Positions 46,828 to 57,727 of a stretch of DNA of 64,000 bases are shown one piece after another (position 1 is the first letter of the stretch; every line of letters begins with the position of its first letter). The position numbers and the translations under genes were made by a program. This DNA comes from Hyphochytrium catenoides (lineage: Eukaryota; Sar; Hyphochytriomycetes; Hyphochytriales; Hyphochytriaceae). The notes under the pieces were generated by a model. It was not told where the DNA came from. It did not search any database and saw nothing but the letters and a program-made list of their open reading frames with translations. The DNA lies in contig FLMG01003710.1 in NCBI GenBank assembly GCA_900088475.1, forward strand, positions 62,426-126,425. The letters run 5' to 3'.

Positions 46828-49806
46828 GGTTACTACTGAAATAGAGGAGCGTTAACTTCTAGAAAAGATCAATATCTCCAAATTTGCCCCTTTGGGAACA
46901 AGACCGACAGGACGCAACTACAGAGCCTACTGCCGGGCATGTGAGACTACCCGACCGTGAAAAGGACGTTTCTAGTTCTATATCTCACCTGTAAGCTTCT
47001 TTTACTTCGGTAAACCAGGTATCTCTTCGATTTTCAATATCCGAGCTGATTTCGCTGCTTATGCAGATTGCAATCTGCAGATTGCCAGATGAGCTTTATT
47101 GGGCCCTATTCTGAAGACTGCGGAGACCTTAGCATTGTGTTCGCAGTTGGACGCGCCCGTCCTCCGCTACCCAACCACCACAACATCTCTAAGAGGCCTC
47201 ATAACTCCGATATTGCTGTCCATATCTGGGCCTAATTAGGAGCTGTACTCTTCCAAGAACTGGTGAGCACTTACCCATTACCACAGTCAGCTAAAGGCGG
47301 AGTATGGCCTCGGAGTATGTGGATCAGGAATGTGGATGGGCTGATTGGTGCAGCTTGATCTTTTGAGCTCTGTACTTTCGGGTATTCCCGAATATAGTAT
47401 GCGAAGAACGATGATGATAATGATGATGACGCCAAGGAGTTGAGTATATCACGGTCAGTGTTGTTTATTAGTAGTCTGGTCTGCTTGATTGGGGGTCTAT
47501 TATGTCAGTTGTTTGTCCGTCAGCGCGAGCAGCTGGTTGGTGCGGTGGTGCAGACAATACAAGGAGGAGTCATGGCAACCTACTACTAGTAGGCAGCAGG
47601 CGAGCAACCGCTGCGTAAAGTTCTTCCTTCGCCTATTATTTTCTTTTGGATAGCTCCGCAAGTAAAACTGATCCCGTTGATGGGGAATGGTGGTGTCTGT
47701 CAAACAATCTCTGTGAAACAGAGAATCAAAAAGAGGTGTGGGGCCCTCCGCCTTCAATCCCACCTCGTCCTTTATTTTAGTAGCTGCTGCTGCTTGCCGT
47801 TTATTCCCGCGTCGTCTAAACAGCGACGAATAATAGTAATAAGTAAGTTGTCTTATTGCTGGAGGAGAGGTAGTATGTGGCATTGATGATAATAGTTCTA
47901 TGCTACTTCATTGCGGATTGCTATCCTCTGAAGACTTATAGTTGCTGTATGTAGAAACAACTACTCACAAAAAGAAGAACAAGAAGGAAGAGGAGCCGAA
48001 GAAAGGACAAGCTACGAAAGCTTGGCTTCTTCTTGGACTCTGTCCTCCGCCACCACCCTTACGAAAGGAAGAATCATAGTTGATGTCCTTAACAATAATC
48101 AACAATAGAAGAGGGAAAAAGACAATAAAAGGCACCAAGACTATCATCACTCTCTGCCAGTATTCTTATATATTCTGGACGAGGATCTTGATGAGTAGCT
48201 CTCGTTCGTCTCAAAGTCAATACAATGGAAGAAGCCACCTGCTCTTCATGCAAGCAAGCTGGAGATCTTGCTGGCCGTAGCCTTGCACCTAAAAGGGAGA
48301 ATTGTCCAGTATTCATCATGTATGTATCCTTTACATCCTTATTGCAATAGACAGATTTACTGAAGAGGGACACTTGAAGAAGTATGATGATGTCCTCTGC
48401 GAGCTGGTGGTACAAAGTTCTGACACCACCTAATTCTTCAATAGGCACTACTTTCCATCCCCTGGTAAGGAGTCTGACCAGAAGACTCGTTCTAAATGAT
48501 TTAACGAGATGTTGTCGTCTCTGGCCGTAAAAGCCCCTTCTTGATTACTGGTCAACTCCGTCGACCTGACAGAGAGATGTCCGGTGTGTGGAGAGGAGAT
48601 CTTGATTCTAGCAAATTCTATCTCCATACATCTTCTTCCCATTCCTGCATGATAGATGTTTATATCTGCTGCAATACCACAATGTAAAACCATTGTAACG
48701 CCGGGATTTAGTTATGAGAATAAAGAACCGTGACAACAACTTGATGCGGAAGAAGATGCTAAAAGGCCCCAGTGGAGGCAGGCGACAACGAAAAGAAGAA
48801 CTGCTGTTAACTTTGTTCACCACCGAGTAACGCAACTAGTGGCGACAGTCGCAACCGCAGCAGCTGCTTTCAAACATCGATGGCGGCGACAAGAAGGGGG
48901 ATTGATCGCTACTTACGTTAACCAAAACTCCTCCTTCACCTCTTCTTCCTCCACTTCTCATTCGATCCCCCAAGATCCTTACACCCTTCTTACGCCCTGC
49001 CTCTTCCTCTTGTCCCCTCCTCTTCTTTTCTCGCTGGCAAGGTCCTCCCTTTGTTGCGGTAAGGTGTACAACGCGAAGCCTTCAAAGTTGCATAGGTATG
49101 CCTCTTTTTATGAAAGGACAGAAAGAAGGTACCTCCTAATCGTCATTCCTCCCTACCAGTTGTCTTCCTGGCTGCCTCCTCATGTTGTTCTTGTGCACCT
49201 TCTACTACCACTCCAAGAAGTAGCATCCATGGGTAACGAAGCACTATGATCAAGGAGTCATCATTGTTGTTGAAGAACAAGAACGAGGAGCGTCTCCAAA
49301 ACACGACGGACGAATGATAAAAGACCAAGACCCTAATGATGGACTTCCTTCTTCTGTCTTCTCTTCTTTCTGATCTTTCATCGTGTTCCCTAACTACTCA
49401 AACCACCTCCTGCACAGTGTAAAGGCTTTTAGACCTTTCGATGTTCCCGGTCCAGACACGGCCAACACACAGCCGCATGAACTTCCTAACTTCAACCAGA
49501 ACAAGGCCCGGACGATATGTACAAGCCAAGGTACAAGCTGGTATACATCCTACTGCAGTTCTTTCTGTCCTCAACCTTTTGGTCTGTGTTGATTGGTAAT
49601 AGCTGTATTATTGCCAGACAGGTTTGGCACAAATAGCGGAATGATCCTTAATAGGGCTGATGAGGGATGAGGAAAGGAGGCAAAGGTGTGACGAAGGGTT
49701 GTGAGATTGATCCAATCAGAGAAACACCGCCTAAATCATTCATTTCCTTCCATTTATTCCATTATTGTTCCCTTTTATTAACTTAGTGAACTCTTGCAAT
49801 GAATGA
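46828..49806. other. Long intergenic region
   Basis: Three kilobases upstream of eIF1A with only short frames and weak simple sequence (GATGAT, ATAATAAT). It holds an 18-base perfect palindrome (listed separately). I see no conserved domain and no RNA gene. Confidence 0.5.
47062..47079. repeat. 18-base perfect palindrome
   Basis: TGCAGATTGCAATCTGCA reads the same on both strands and is followed by a second GCAGATTGC. About 235 bases upstream of the eIF1A start; a protein-binding site is possible. Confidence 0.8.
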
Positions 49807-49809
49807 ATG

Positions 49810-50297
49810 TTTCATTCCGAAGTGGTCAAATCTCCTCAACAAGAAACAGAAGAAGTTTCCTTGAATTCTTGCGGCGAGCGGCGCCAATCCCAGACAGCCC
49901 CCTGCCATCATCATCATCATCAGGCCTTTGAAGAGATAGAGCGCGGGCAAAGAGCTGCAAGGGCCAAGAAGAAGAGGAAACTCTTTCTAACAGCTGCAGA
50001 ACGATCACGACCGAACTTCTCCCCGTCTTGGCACACGACATACTACTCAGTACACTGGTGACCTCGCACCTGCCCGGTCATTGCAGAATATTGCCTACTC
50101 GGCCGACGACACAACCGCATAAAGGTCCTTTCGCGGACTGAAGAAGACTTCAAGGGACGTCTTACATTAAGCACTGGACTTTCTCATCATTGAAAGCGGA
50201 CGTACTAGACTCAAGGACCGTCAAGGAGCAATACCAAAGCCAAGTTGAGCAAGTGGGGGAAGTCATTGCGTTTGAAGTGCCATCACCAAAGCGATAG
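49810..50297 (+). CDS. Possible two-exon gene, unknown
   Basis: An ATG near 49810 opens an 84-codon frame with HHHHH and a Lys/Arg-rich helix (RGQRAARAKKKRKLFL). A second frame at about 50155-50297 reads like coding sequence (IKHWTFSSLKADVLDS, EQYQSQVEQVGEVIAFEV) and stops after PSPKR. They may be exons of one small gene, but the splice phase was not resolved. No family recognised. Confidence 0.3.
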
Positions 50298-50424
50298 ACA
50301 CGACATTGTGTTAAAGCAGTACAGTCGCTAGACTTAAGGCTGCTGGTGGAACTTCTGCGCGGACGTTGACTGTATTGCCGAGACATAACGAGCAGCAGAG
50401 AACTTGGAACGACTGGCACGAAAA

Positions 50425-50931
50425 ATGTTCTCCTCTATTATGAGTTTCGCATTTGGGAAGCCCGAGCAGTACAGGAAGAACCGCCACAGAAAGCCTGTGA
50501 AAGGGAGGACAGTAATCAGTGCAACAGACAGAGAGAGGGCTCTTTCCGAGTGCGAGATTGATGATGGCGCTTGGGTGCTAGTAGGCACCAAGGCACCGCC
50601 TACGTCATATGCTGCGGTAGCGGCATCGGCAGTGCCATCATCCAAGATTTGGCCCTCACCTTCAACGAGCAGCGGACCTGCTTCAAAGGATAGAATGTCA
50701 AACTGGTCAACCCATACGAAACAAAATGAGGGCAGGAGACGAAATAAGGAGAGAATAGAAGCAACCCCTTCTTTCCATACAGTGGGGGTCGCAGCGTCTG
50801 GAGCGGTCACCTCTCGGATTTCTCTGAGCAAGCCCCCTTCAGCTCCAGAAGTTGAAGAAGGCGGTCTCACTACTATTCCCCTCATAGATGAGGAAGTTGT
50901 TATCTCGGTGGATGAGCTGGCTCAGTGCTGA
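50425..50931 (+). CDS. Small disordered protein with LC3-interacting-like motif
   Basis: An intronless frame of 168 residues. The N-terminus is MFSSIMSFAFGK, followed by a basic stretch. Acidic residues then lead into a tryptophan core, ECEIDDGAWVLVG (Trp50-Val-Leu-Val53), which fits the LIR/AIM pattern W-x-x-[LIV] with preceding acids used to bind ATG8/LC3. A Phe-containing N-terminus then acidic W-[IV]-L-V resembles the layout of the TP53INP/DOR autophagy proteins, but the remaining sequence (Ser/Ala/Pro-rich, acidic C-terminus) shows no clear homology. The start at 50425 is the first ATG. Function is inferred only from the motif. Confidence 0.6.
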   Translation: MFSSIMSFAFGKPEQYRKNRHRKPVKGRTVISATDRERALSECEIDDGAWVLVGTKAPPTSYAAVAASAVPSSKIWPSPSTSSGPASKDRMSNWSTHTKQNEGRRRNKERIEATPSFHTVGVAASGAVTSRISLSKPPSAPEVEEGGLTTIPLIDEEVVISVDELAQC

Positions 50932-51602
50932 ATCTCATCATTGTCTCTTCTGTATAGTTCTGTATCATAGGTGTAATTATCTCTTATTACTGCTTCCTCC
51001 ATCGGGGCTATTGCCCCCCAAATCTTTCTTCATAGAGATCGAACGAAGGCTATTGGTAGGATGACGACGGCAAATAATTAAAGTTCGACAGAAGGCTTCT
51101 TTCCAATGTGTAATAACTGCTTTTGATCACCGCAATGCTCTCGCATCTCTTCTCTCCAACTCAGCCCCACCTCGCGGGCTGACGAGCAAGGATCTGGCAA
51201 TGCAGAGGCGTCCACGCAGGTGAATGGAGAGGTTCTTTCACTACACTCAGTGCGACCACCTGCTCCTCCTGATTATTTATTAGCTCAGACTCAAGGGCCT
51301 CTTCTCCTTTTAGCATGTGAGAACATACCTCAAAGTCAAAGAATCATCACTGCTGACCGCTAACCGTAAGGATATGCGACAATTGATGACTGCAGAAAAT
51401 GAGACTCCAAGAGCTATAAAGGCCCAAGAAGGATCGTTGTTATGATCTCTGTTGATGCTGGTCGGCAGTGTGCGGCGGTGCAAGTGAAGAGTGAACAGTT
51501 TACTAGCTCTTCATCTGCCCAGTGCAAGCACGGCCCGTAAGGAGCCTTGACAGCTTTGATTGTAGTGGCAAGAAGACGACATTAGAAGCAAGCGAGCTGA
51601 GT
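50932..51602. other. Intergenic region
   Basis: Between the small LIR-like gene and the aminotransferase. Contains the aminotransferase promoter region; no other feature recognised. Confidence 0.5.
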
Positions 51603-54600
51603 ATGCGAAGCCTAAAGATGGCTCTACAGAGGAACGTCCTGAAAAGATGCACCCCGTCGCTCAACACATCCTGTGTAACCCTGGAAGCTCTTCCAAGGAA
51701 AGCGCCCGGGTTGAAAGCCCTCTTGAAGAGGTCTCTGGCCACAGTTCCGGCAGCCAGAATGGAAGGTGCACATCTTTCACTGAATGTTAATGTGATGAAA
51801 CTTCGGGTTGCTCTCACGCTGCTTCAAAAGAACTTCCTTCGACATGTCCTATCGGCTATGCCTCCGGGTCCCTTTGCGGCATTCCATGATCTTGTCATGC
51901 CTCACTTCTTTTTGGCAACCATCTAAGGCCCATGCTTTATCTGGCTAGGTGCGGGTGGCAACGTGTTCGCCTATTTTTCTCAACGAGCTATGGAGGTCAA
52001 AGCTGTTAACCTTGGACAGGGCTTTCCTACCTTCGGCTCCCCCAGGTATAATAAACCATGGTGAACCGGTCTTAAACCTTAACCTGGCCTCAACTAAGTA
52101 TGTAACCCCTTGTCAACTGGTGCTGTTTCTATTCTCATGTCCGCTGTCTCCTCATGCCTTGCCAGCTTCCTGGAGGAAGCAGCTATCGAAGCGATCAAGG
52201 CCGGACACAATCAGTACACGCGGCCGGGAGGCCATCCACAGTTTGTACAGCAACTAGCAGACTTTTACTCTCCTATCTTCGGGAGGGAAATTGACGCGAT
52301 GAAGGAAATTGTCACGTTTGGAGGCGCTCAAGAAGGAATATTTGCCATCCTGTCAGCCCTGGTGAACCCGGTATGTAGCCAGCCTGTGATAATACGCTCT
52401 ATCCATGAGACCATTTCCTTTGAACACGCTATGTTGAGGCGGCAGCCTGTTGTCCTCGATCACTAACAAGGTTCACTAAACCTCTACGCTAGCTGTCTAT
52501 TAGTATATCACTTGTGATGGAGGCGGTTATCCTTGCACCTACGCTTGGGGCACCCTTCCTATTTTTGCCCACAACGCTGCTCTCATCTCTTAACTCTTCA
52601 GAGGGTTGACCGCAAAGGTCCTCTCTTTCTCGTCGTTGGTCCCTACCTCTTTTGTGAGAGTTTCTTTCCCTTTACTCATTCCTCATCCCTACCAGGGGGA
52701 AGAGGTCCTCATCCTTGAGCCATACTTTGATGCATATAAAAAGGCATCTCTGATGTTAGGGATAAAAACAGTCGGAGTGCCATTAAGATGGCAGCCTGGG
52801 CCAGAAGATAACGTTAAAATAGAAGGAAAAGCATTTCCGAAGGCGTCAGCCTGGAAGGTTGACCTTGACGAGTTGGAGGTAAGGAAGTAAGGCATAGGAA
52901 TTGGCGCGAAGCTCCTCATGCTTAATCGAAGCTCTGAGCTTTCTTGATTTACCCCAAATGATTCCTACATTCTAGCGCATAATCGTCTCTTGGAACTCTT
53001 TGTTAGAGTGCTCTGTCGAGGTGCTTGTCTCTCCTCACTATTGCTTGGATTGTCTTCTGAACGGATCTCGCTTTCCGATTCAACATGGAAGGTGACTGCT
53101 ACAAGGCCAAAAGACTGACTCATGCTTGCCCCATAGTCGAAGATAACCAAGAAGACCAGGGTTTTGGTACTGAACACACCGCACAATCCTACCGGAAAAG
53201 TTTTCGCCAAAGAAGAGCTAGAGGCTATAGCTGAAGTTCTTCATAGGCACCCCCAGGTAAGCCTACCTATCCCTCATCGTCATATTCTCAGTCCTTTTTG
53301 TGATCCTCTTTCTCAATCTAATGATACGCACACTGTCTGACACGGTTCCCGCTCTTCCGCACCCTCTATTCCGATCGCCATGTCGAAAGAACGGGTACTG
53401 AGCCTTAAGACATGGAGATGTGCTGTTGCTACGTCCATCCTTTGACGTACTATATTGCATACGGCTCGGACGTGCTCTAACTTCTCCTTTTGGTTTAAAA
53501 ATGTGTGGCCCCAGGTTCTCGTGATCGCCGATGAGGTTTATGAGTTCATGTGTTACGGATCTGCGTCCCATCAACGACTTGCAACGTTTCCAGGGCTCCA
53601 GGACAGGGTCATATCCCTCTTCAGTGCGGGAAAAACCTTCTCTTGCACGGGATGGCGGATAGGGTAGGAAGTTATCCATGTGTCTTTGCTGAGACGGCTA
53701 GCTACCGCATCAATCATTGGTTCCTTGTTTAATTGTTCTTCACCTGATTCCGCCTTCTTGGTCAGGTATGCTATATGCCCTCCTCAGTACGCGCAGCATA
53801 TTTTGTCTGCCACCTCTATCATTATGTTCTGTTCGGCCACACCGCTTGAGCTTGCTTGTGGCACTGCCTTTTCTAAGGCTAAAGGAGAAGGATACTTTGA
53901 GTGGCTCCCGAAAATTATGACGGTACATTACATAACTTTATCTTAGCAGTGCAACTCCCTGTTCTTGTACCTACCATCAACCTTCAAGAGTGGTTTTGGT
54001 GCTACAGTTGCTGTTGCACTGGTGCTCTTACAGCCTTCGTAGTTGGTTGGTTGTCTCTTACAACCTTTCTACACCTTTCTAGTCGCTCACCTAATCGTCT
54101 TCACCGTCCATCCTTTCCTACTATCGATTGCCTTTCAGCTCTCCCCTAGTGAGCTGGATACACCCCATTACCATAAATTCATTGCACACTTCAACTAACG
54201 CCTTACTTCTGTGGTCAGGCCAAAAGAGATAAGTTAGTTCTAAGCCTCGAGGCGGCGGGAATGCAGCCCGTAGTTCCTGAAGGCGGATATTTTATTATGG
54301 CAGATACCTCCGCCCTTCCTGTGCCAGGGAAGACGCCAAAGGACAAGCTCAGCCCAACCATGGCCTTGGAGGTAAACACAAGCGGCTACCTTTAGAAATT
54401 TTTAGGCTCGCTTGCTTTACGACTTCTTGGCATCTTCTGCTGTATGCTGTGCTTACATCGTGGCATTGTTTCAGTATCAGAGCTAAGCTACTTCATGCCT
54501 TACATGCGTTTAGTGTGTGCATCACTTGCGCGACAGAAGCGACTCTTTTGGTGGTTCTCTCGTCCAGTCTTTTTTGAGCTCAGATTCTGCTTCCTCTTCT

Positions 54601-54830
54601 CTGACTGGCATGGCCATCTAACTGGTATCTTCCTACCCAAGGAACGGCCTGATTTTCAAGTGGCGTCATGGCTAGTTAATTCTATGGGTGTGGCTGGCAT
54701 TCCTATCACATGTTTCTACAGTCCAGAGTATAGGCATTTAGGTGATGACTTCACGCGCTTCGCATTCTGCAAGGATGAAGAGACTCTGGACGGTGCAGGC
54801 AAGAAGTTTAGGGAGCATTCGACCTTATGA
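51603..54830 (+). CDS. Kynurenine aminotransferase / cysteine-S-conjugate beta-lyase-like PLP enzyme
   Basis: A class I aminotransferase using pyridoxal phosphate; relatives transaminate kynurenine, glutamine or aromatic amino acids. Nine exons join in phase: 51603-51765, 51949-52045, 52166-52370, 52696-52878, 53137-53256, 53515-53663, 53766-53922, 54219-54371 and 54642-54830, giving 471 residues. Motifs are VNLGQGFPTFGSP, NQYTRPGGHP, TFGGAQEGIFA, LILEPYFDAY, LVLNTPHNPTGKVF (the conserved N-P-x-G), VIADEVYEFM (PLP-binding Asp and Tyr), and SAGKTFSCTGWRIG, in which the Lys binds PLP and the Arg binds substrate carboxylate. The C-terminal part has GVAGIPITCFYS and FTRFAFCKDEETL. The first 50 residues are rich in Arg/Lys, Leu and Ser with no acids before Glu, as in mitochondrial presequences, so mitochondrial targeting is likely. 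Confidence 0.93.
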
Positions 54831-55099
54831 GGGCATGACTTCCACTTTTGGAGATAATACACTTATCCGATAAGACCTATATCCTCCGCACGCCTTCCGC
54901 TGGCTCGTACTTGCGATACTATCTGAGAAGTAGCTCTCTCGAAGTATTGAACCACAAATAGTGACAACAAGAGAGAGGTAACTTATATATTGGGCCCGAG
55001 CCCAGGAGCAGTGCTGAAGGTGAGATGTTTGGGTCATCACGACGTTGATAAATAAATAAGGAAGCTGATTTTTTTTTATAATGATTACGATAGGAGCCG

Positions 55100-56925
55100 C
55101 TAGGGAATAGTGGCGTATCCTGGCCGTTGGCCATATTCTTGAATGCGCTCGCGGAGGTAGTCCGGCGATAAACAGCACGTCAGCAACAAAATAAAGAGGA
55201 GAGAAAGCTGTCCATACAAAGAGTAGTTAGGAGCAATGTGAAGAAAAGCGAGACTACATGCAAACATGTGGATGTAGGAAGCTTTACGTTGGGAAGCAGA
55301 GGAAAATGGCAAACGAGCAAAGGATGCATACAAGCTTCCTGGATAGAGCTTATGGAGTAAGGCAAAGAGGCGTATTGGTAGCATTGAGACGGATTGGCAA
55401 CATCGACAAGAGAGAGCAGCACTAGCGGCAGGGAGATATAGAGAAGGCCACATCACGAGGGCAGAGAAGATGACCATATTCTTACATGGAAGACCATCGA
55501 CCCCACGGAGAGAGTCACAAGGGCTGCAGAGTATGTTAATAGGCGCTTGAATGCGCCTTCCCCGCAAAGCTTGGTAAACTGTGAACCAGGGCTTTCCTAC
55601 GAGGATAATTCAGGAATTGAAAGGTTAGATCAAGAGCCAAAACCAAAGAAGGAGAGGGAGCCGCCTCTAGGAATTCTATTGTAAGGTTAGCCAACAACCC
55701 ACCAAAGGATTCCACTCTATCTTCAGGGAAGTATGATGGGAAGAGTTGATAGAGGATACGATGGTACAAAACGAGAGAAGAAGAAACTTGATAGAGGGAT
55801 AGGGATCAGAGGTGACGTAGAGTGTCTAAGGAAGGTATAGTAGCTCCATACTCCATCGAAGCATTTCTTTTCCCAGTTCTGGACAGTAGAGTCCTCCGCC
55901 TTTCTGTAGCAGTTGGTCCTGAACCAGGCAATAACATCATGGTACTCCACAGGCCGCTTAACTGCAGTGCAGTAGAGCCCTTCCAACCTCTCTCGGGTCG
56001 TCATATTACGCTCGACCAACGGAGGGCCATCCTGGCGGTATCACGGTTGTAAGATGACACATTCCCTTACCGAGACACAAGGAAAGGAGGGAATGTTGCT
56101 GCAAGGGGTGATCTCTATGAAACTCAAGCCCTCCAAGGGCCAGTGAAGATTGAAGATGCAACCTAGATCTCGAAGCTAGTGGCCGACGCCAATATAGGTT
56201 ACAATCTTCAAAGGACGCAGAGCCTCAGGCACAAGAAATAGCACTTTAGGAGAAGACGGGAAGTAAACATTGGGCATCTTCTGTGAAGAAGAACCTAACC
56301 AGCAGGCAAAGTACGGATACAAGTTAACGGAATCCTGGAACCTGCAGTAGAGCTTTTTGCTCCGCCTCTATATGTGGAGCGGCAAGACTGGCTTTAGAAG
56401 CAACGTAGACACTGAATATTGTCACCAAGACAAAGATGGAGAAGAAAAGAATAAGAACGGCGCGATTGTTGGTGTGAGCGCTAGCACAGCCCATCTGTAG
56501 GGAAAAGAATAATGGTTAGTGTGACAAGAAATCAAAAGCAGACAGTATCTGACTAACACCAAGCGGACAGAGCGATATCAGAGACTGCCAACAATTGTGA
56601 CGACAAGAAAATATGGAATTTGAGAACTGGTGAACGCGAGAGTAAGCAGCCAGGCATCCAAAACCAAGGCTCAAAAATGTACAGACAAAAGCTAGCTAGG
56701 AGCATACCCTACCAGAGCAACAATAAGGAGGGCAACCCCAAGGAAGAAGACGAGACGAGGTAGCTCGAAGCTGACAACTGCGTCTAAAGTGTGCCAATGT
56801 GATTGTTGAATGAACAGGCACGATGTCATCAGTAGCACTCCTAATGCCCCCCAAAATAGGTTCATTGCCGCTAAGAGGAAGCGGAAGTTGTCTTGAACAA
56901 ATCCAGTGCCACAGAAGGGTAACAT
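55100..56925 (-). CDS. Divergent tetraspanin-like membrane protein
   Basis: Exons 56925-56713, 56494-56342, 56175-56071 and 56031-55852 join in phase. The first gives membrane segment 1 (FRFLLAAMNLFWGALGVLL) and segment 2 (LVFFLGVALLIVAL). The second begins MGCASAHTNNR, in the place of the tetraspanin GCCGA turn, then segment 3 (AVLILFFSIFVLVTIFSVYV). The next two form a Cys-rich extracellular loop (LGCIF, TPCSN, PCVS, YCTAV, NCYRK, KKCFDG), ending like the tetraspanin large loop. The canonical CCG motif is absent. Segment 4 and the tail must lie within 55850-55100. A hydrophobic frame ending LLFILLLTCCLS, then YLRERIQEYGQRPGYATIP before a stop at 55100, is the best candidate, but the joins there were not resolved. 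Tetraspanins organise membrane microdomains. Confidence 0.6.
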
Positions 56926-57727
56926 TTTTCTCTGCTATTGGCGGCGTATCTGGCCGGGCTTGTTACTCGTGCCCACCACTCCTAGTCTGAAGCCGATCTC
57001 TTGGAACAACGCCGCGTATTTTAACTTAGTGGACATTAACATCTACACGCTTCTATTAATGCTCTCACCGCTCGCACTTCCTGAACTCTTCCTAGACTCA
57101 AAGATAAAAAGTCCAAGCTTTGTCCGACAAGACTTCCTGAAGATCTGAGGAGATCTGAGGAGATCTACAGAAAGATCCGTTCAGGTTTTGTGTTGTTGAT
57201 TGTGATGGACATCTATCGATCCCCTGGAGAATCAGATATCGATTACTGAATAGATAGTGAAGGATGTTGGAAGGATGGCATGCCACTGGTTTGATCCTTG
57301 ACCCTTGACCCTCTGTCCCCTTTGATTATCATATACTTGATTATCACAAGTAGCTTTGATTCTTCTTGCGCGTTGAAGTTTCTGTTGACAGAGAAGAGGA
57401 GAAGCATCGGTTCCGTGAAGCGTTGCCGGCAATCTCTGAACTCTGAACCCAGATTAGGCTCTTGGTCGATAGCTTGAATGGCGGTGTGCCGACAGGTGGT
57501 GCAGCAGTCCGAGCCCTAAGCCCCACAGACAACGCCATACGCCTCCCTTGCTCCCGTCATCCCTTCCGTAGTCTCTCCCTATTGCTGGAGATATTGCTTT
57601 CCCTTCCTTACCCAGAACTTTCTCTTGCCAGTCAGAGTTTGCGGGCATGAAGCCAAGCACAAAAATTTGAGTGAGAGGATCGCAGGTCAAGCAGTACATT
57701 GAGACGTAAGGCTGATCAGTGTAAAAG
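56926..57727. other. Intergenic region between divergent genes
   Basis: Lies between the tetraspanin-like start (-) and the RUN-domain start (+). It contains a short direct repeat near 57139-57166 (AGATCTGAGG units). Overlapping minus-strand frames at 57344-57699 look partly protein-like but have no domain and no clear splice joins. Confidence 0.5.

Noticed and set aside
56195-56340. Frame after the segment-3 exon of the tetraspanin reading into a short C-terminus with stop
   Set aside because: Treating this stretch as an intron gives an in-phase join to two further Cys-rich exons, which fits a tetraspanin loop better.
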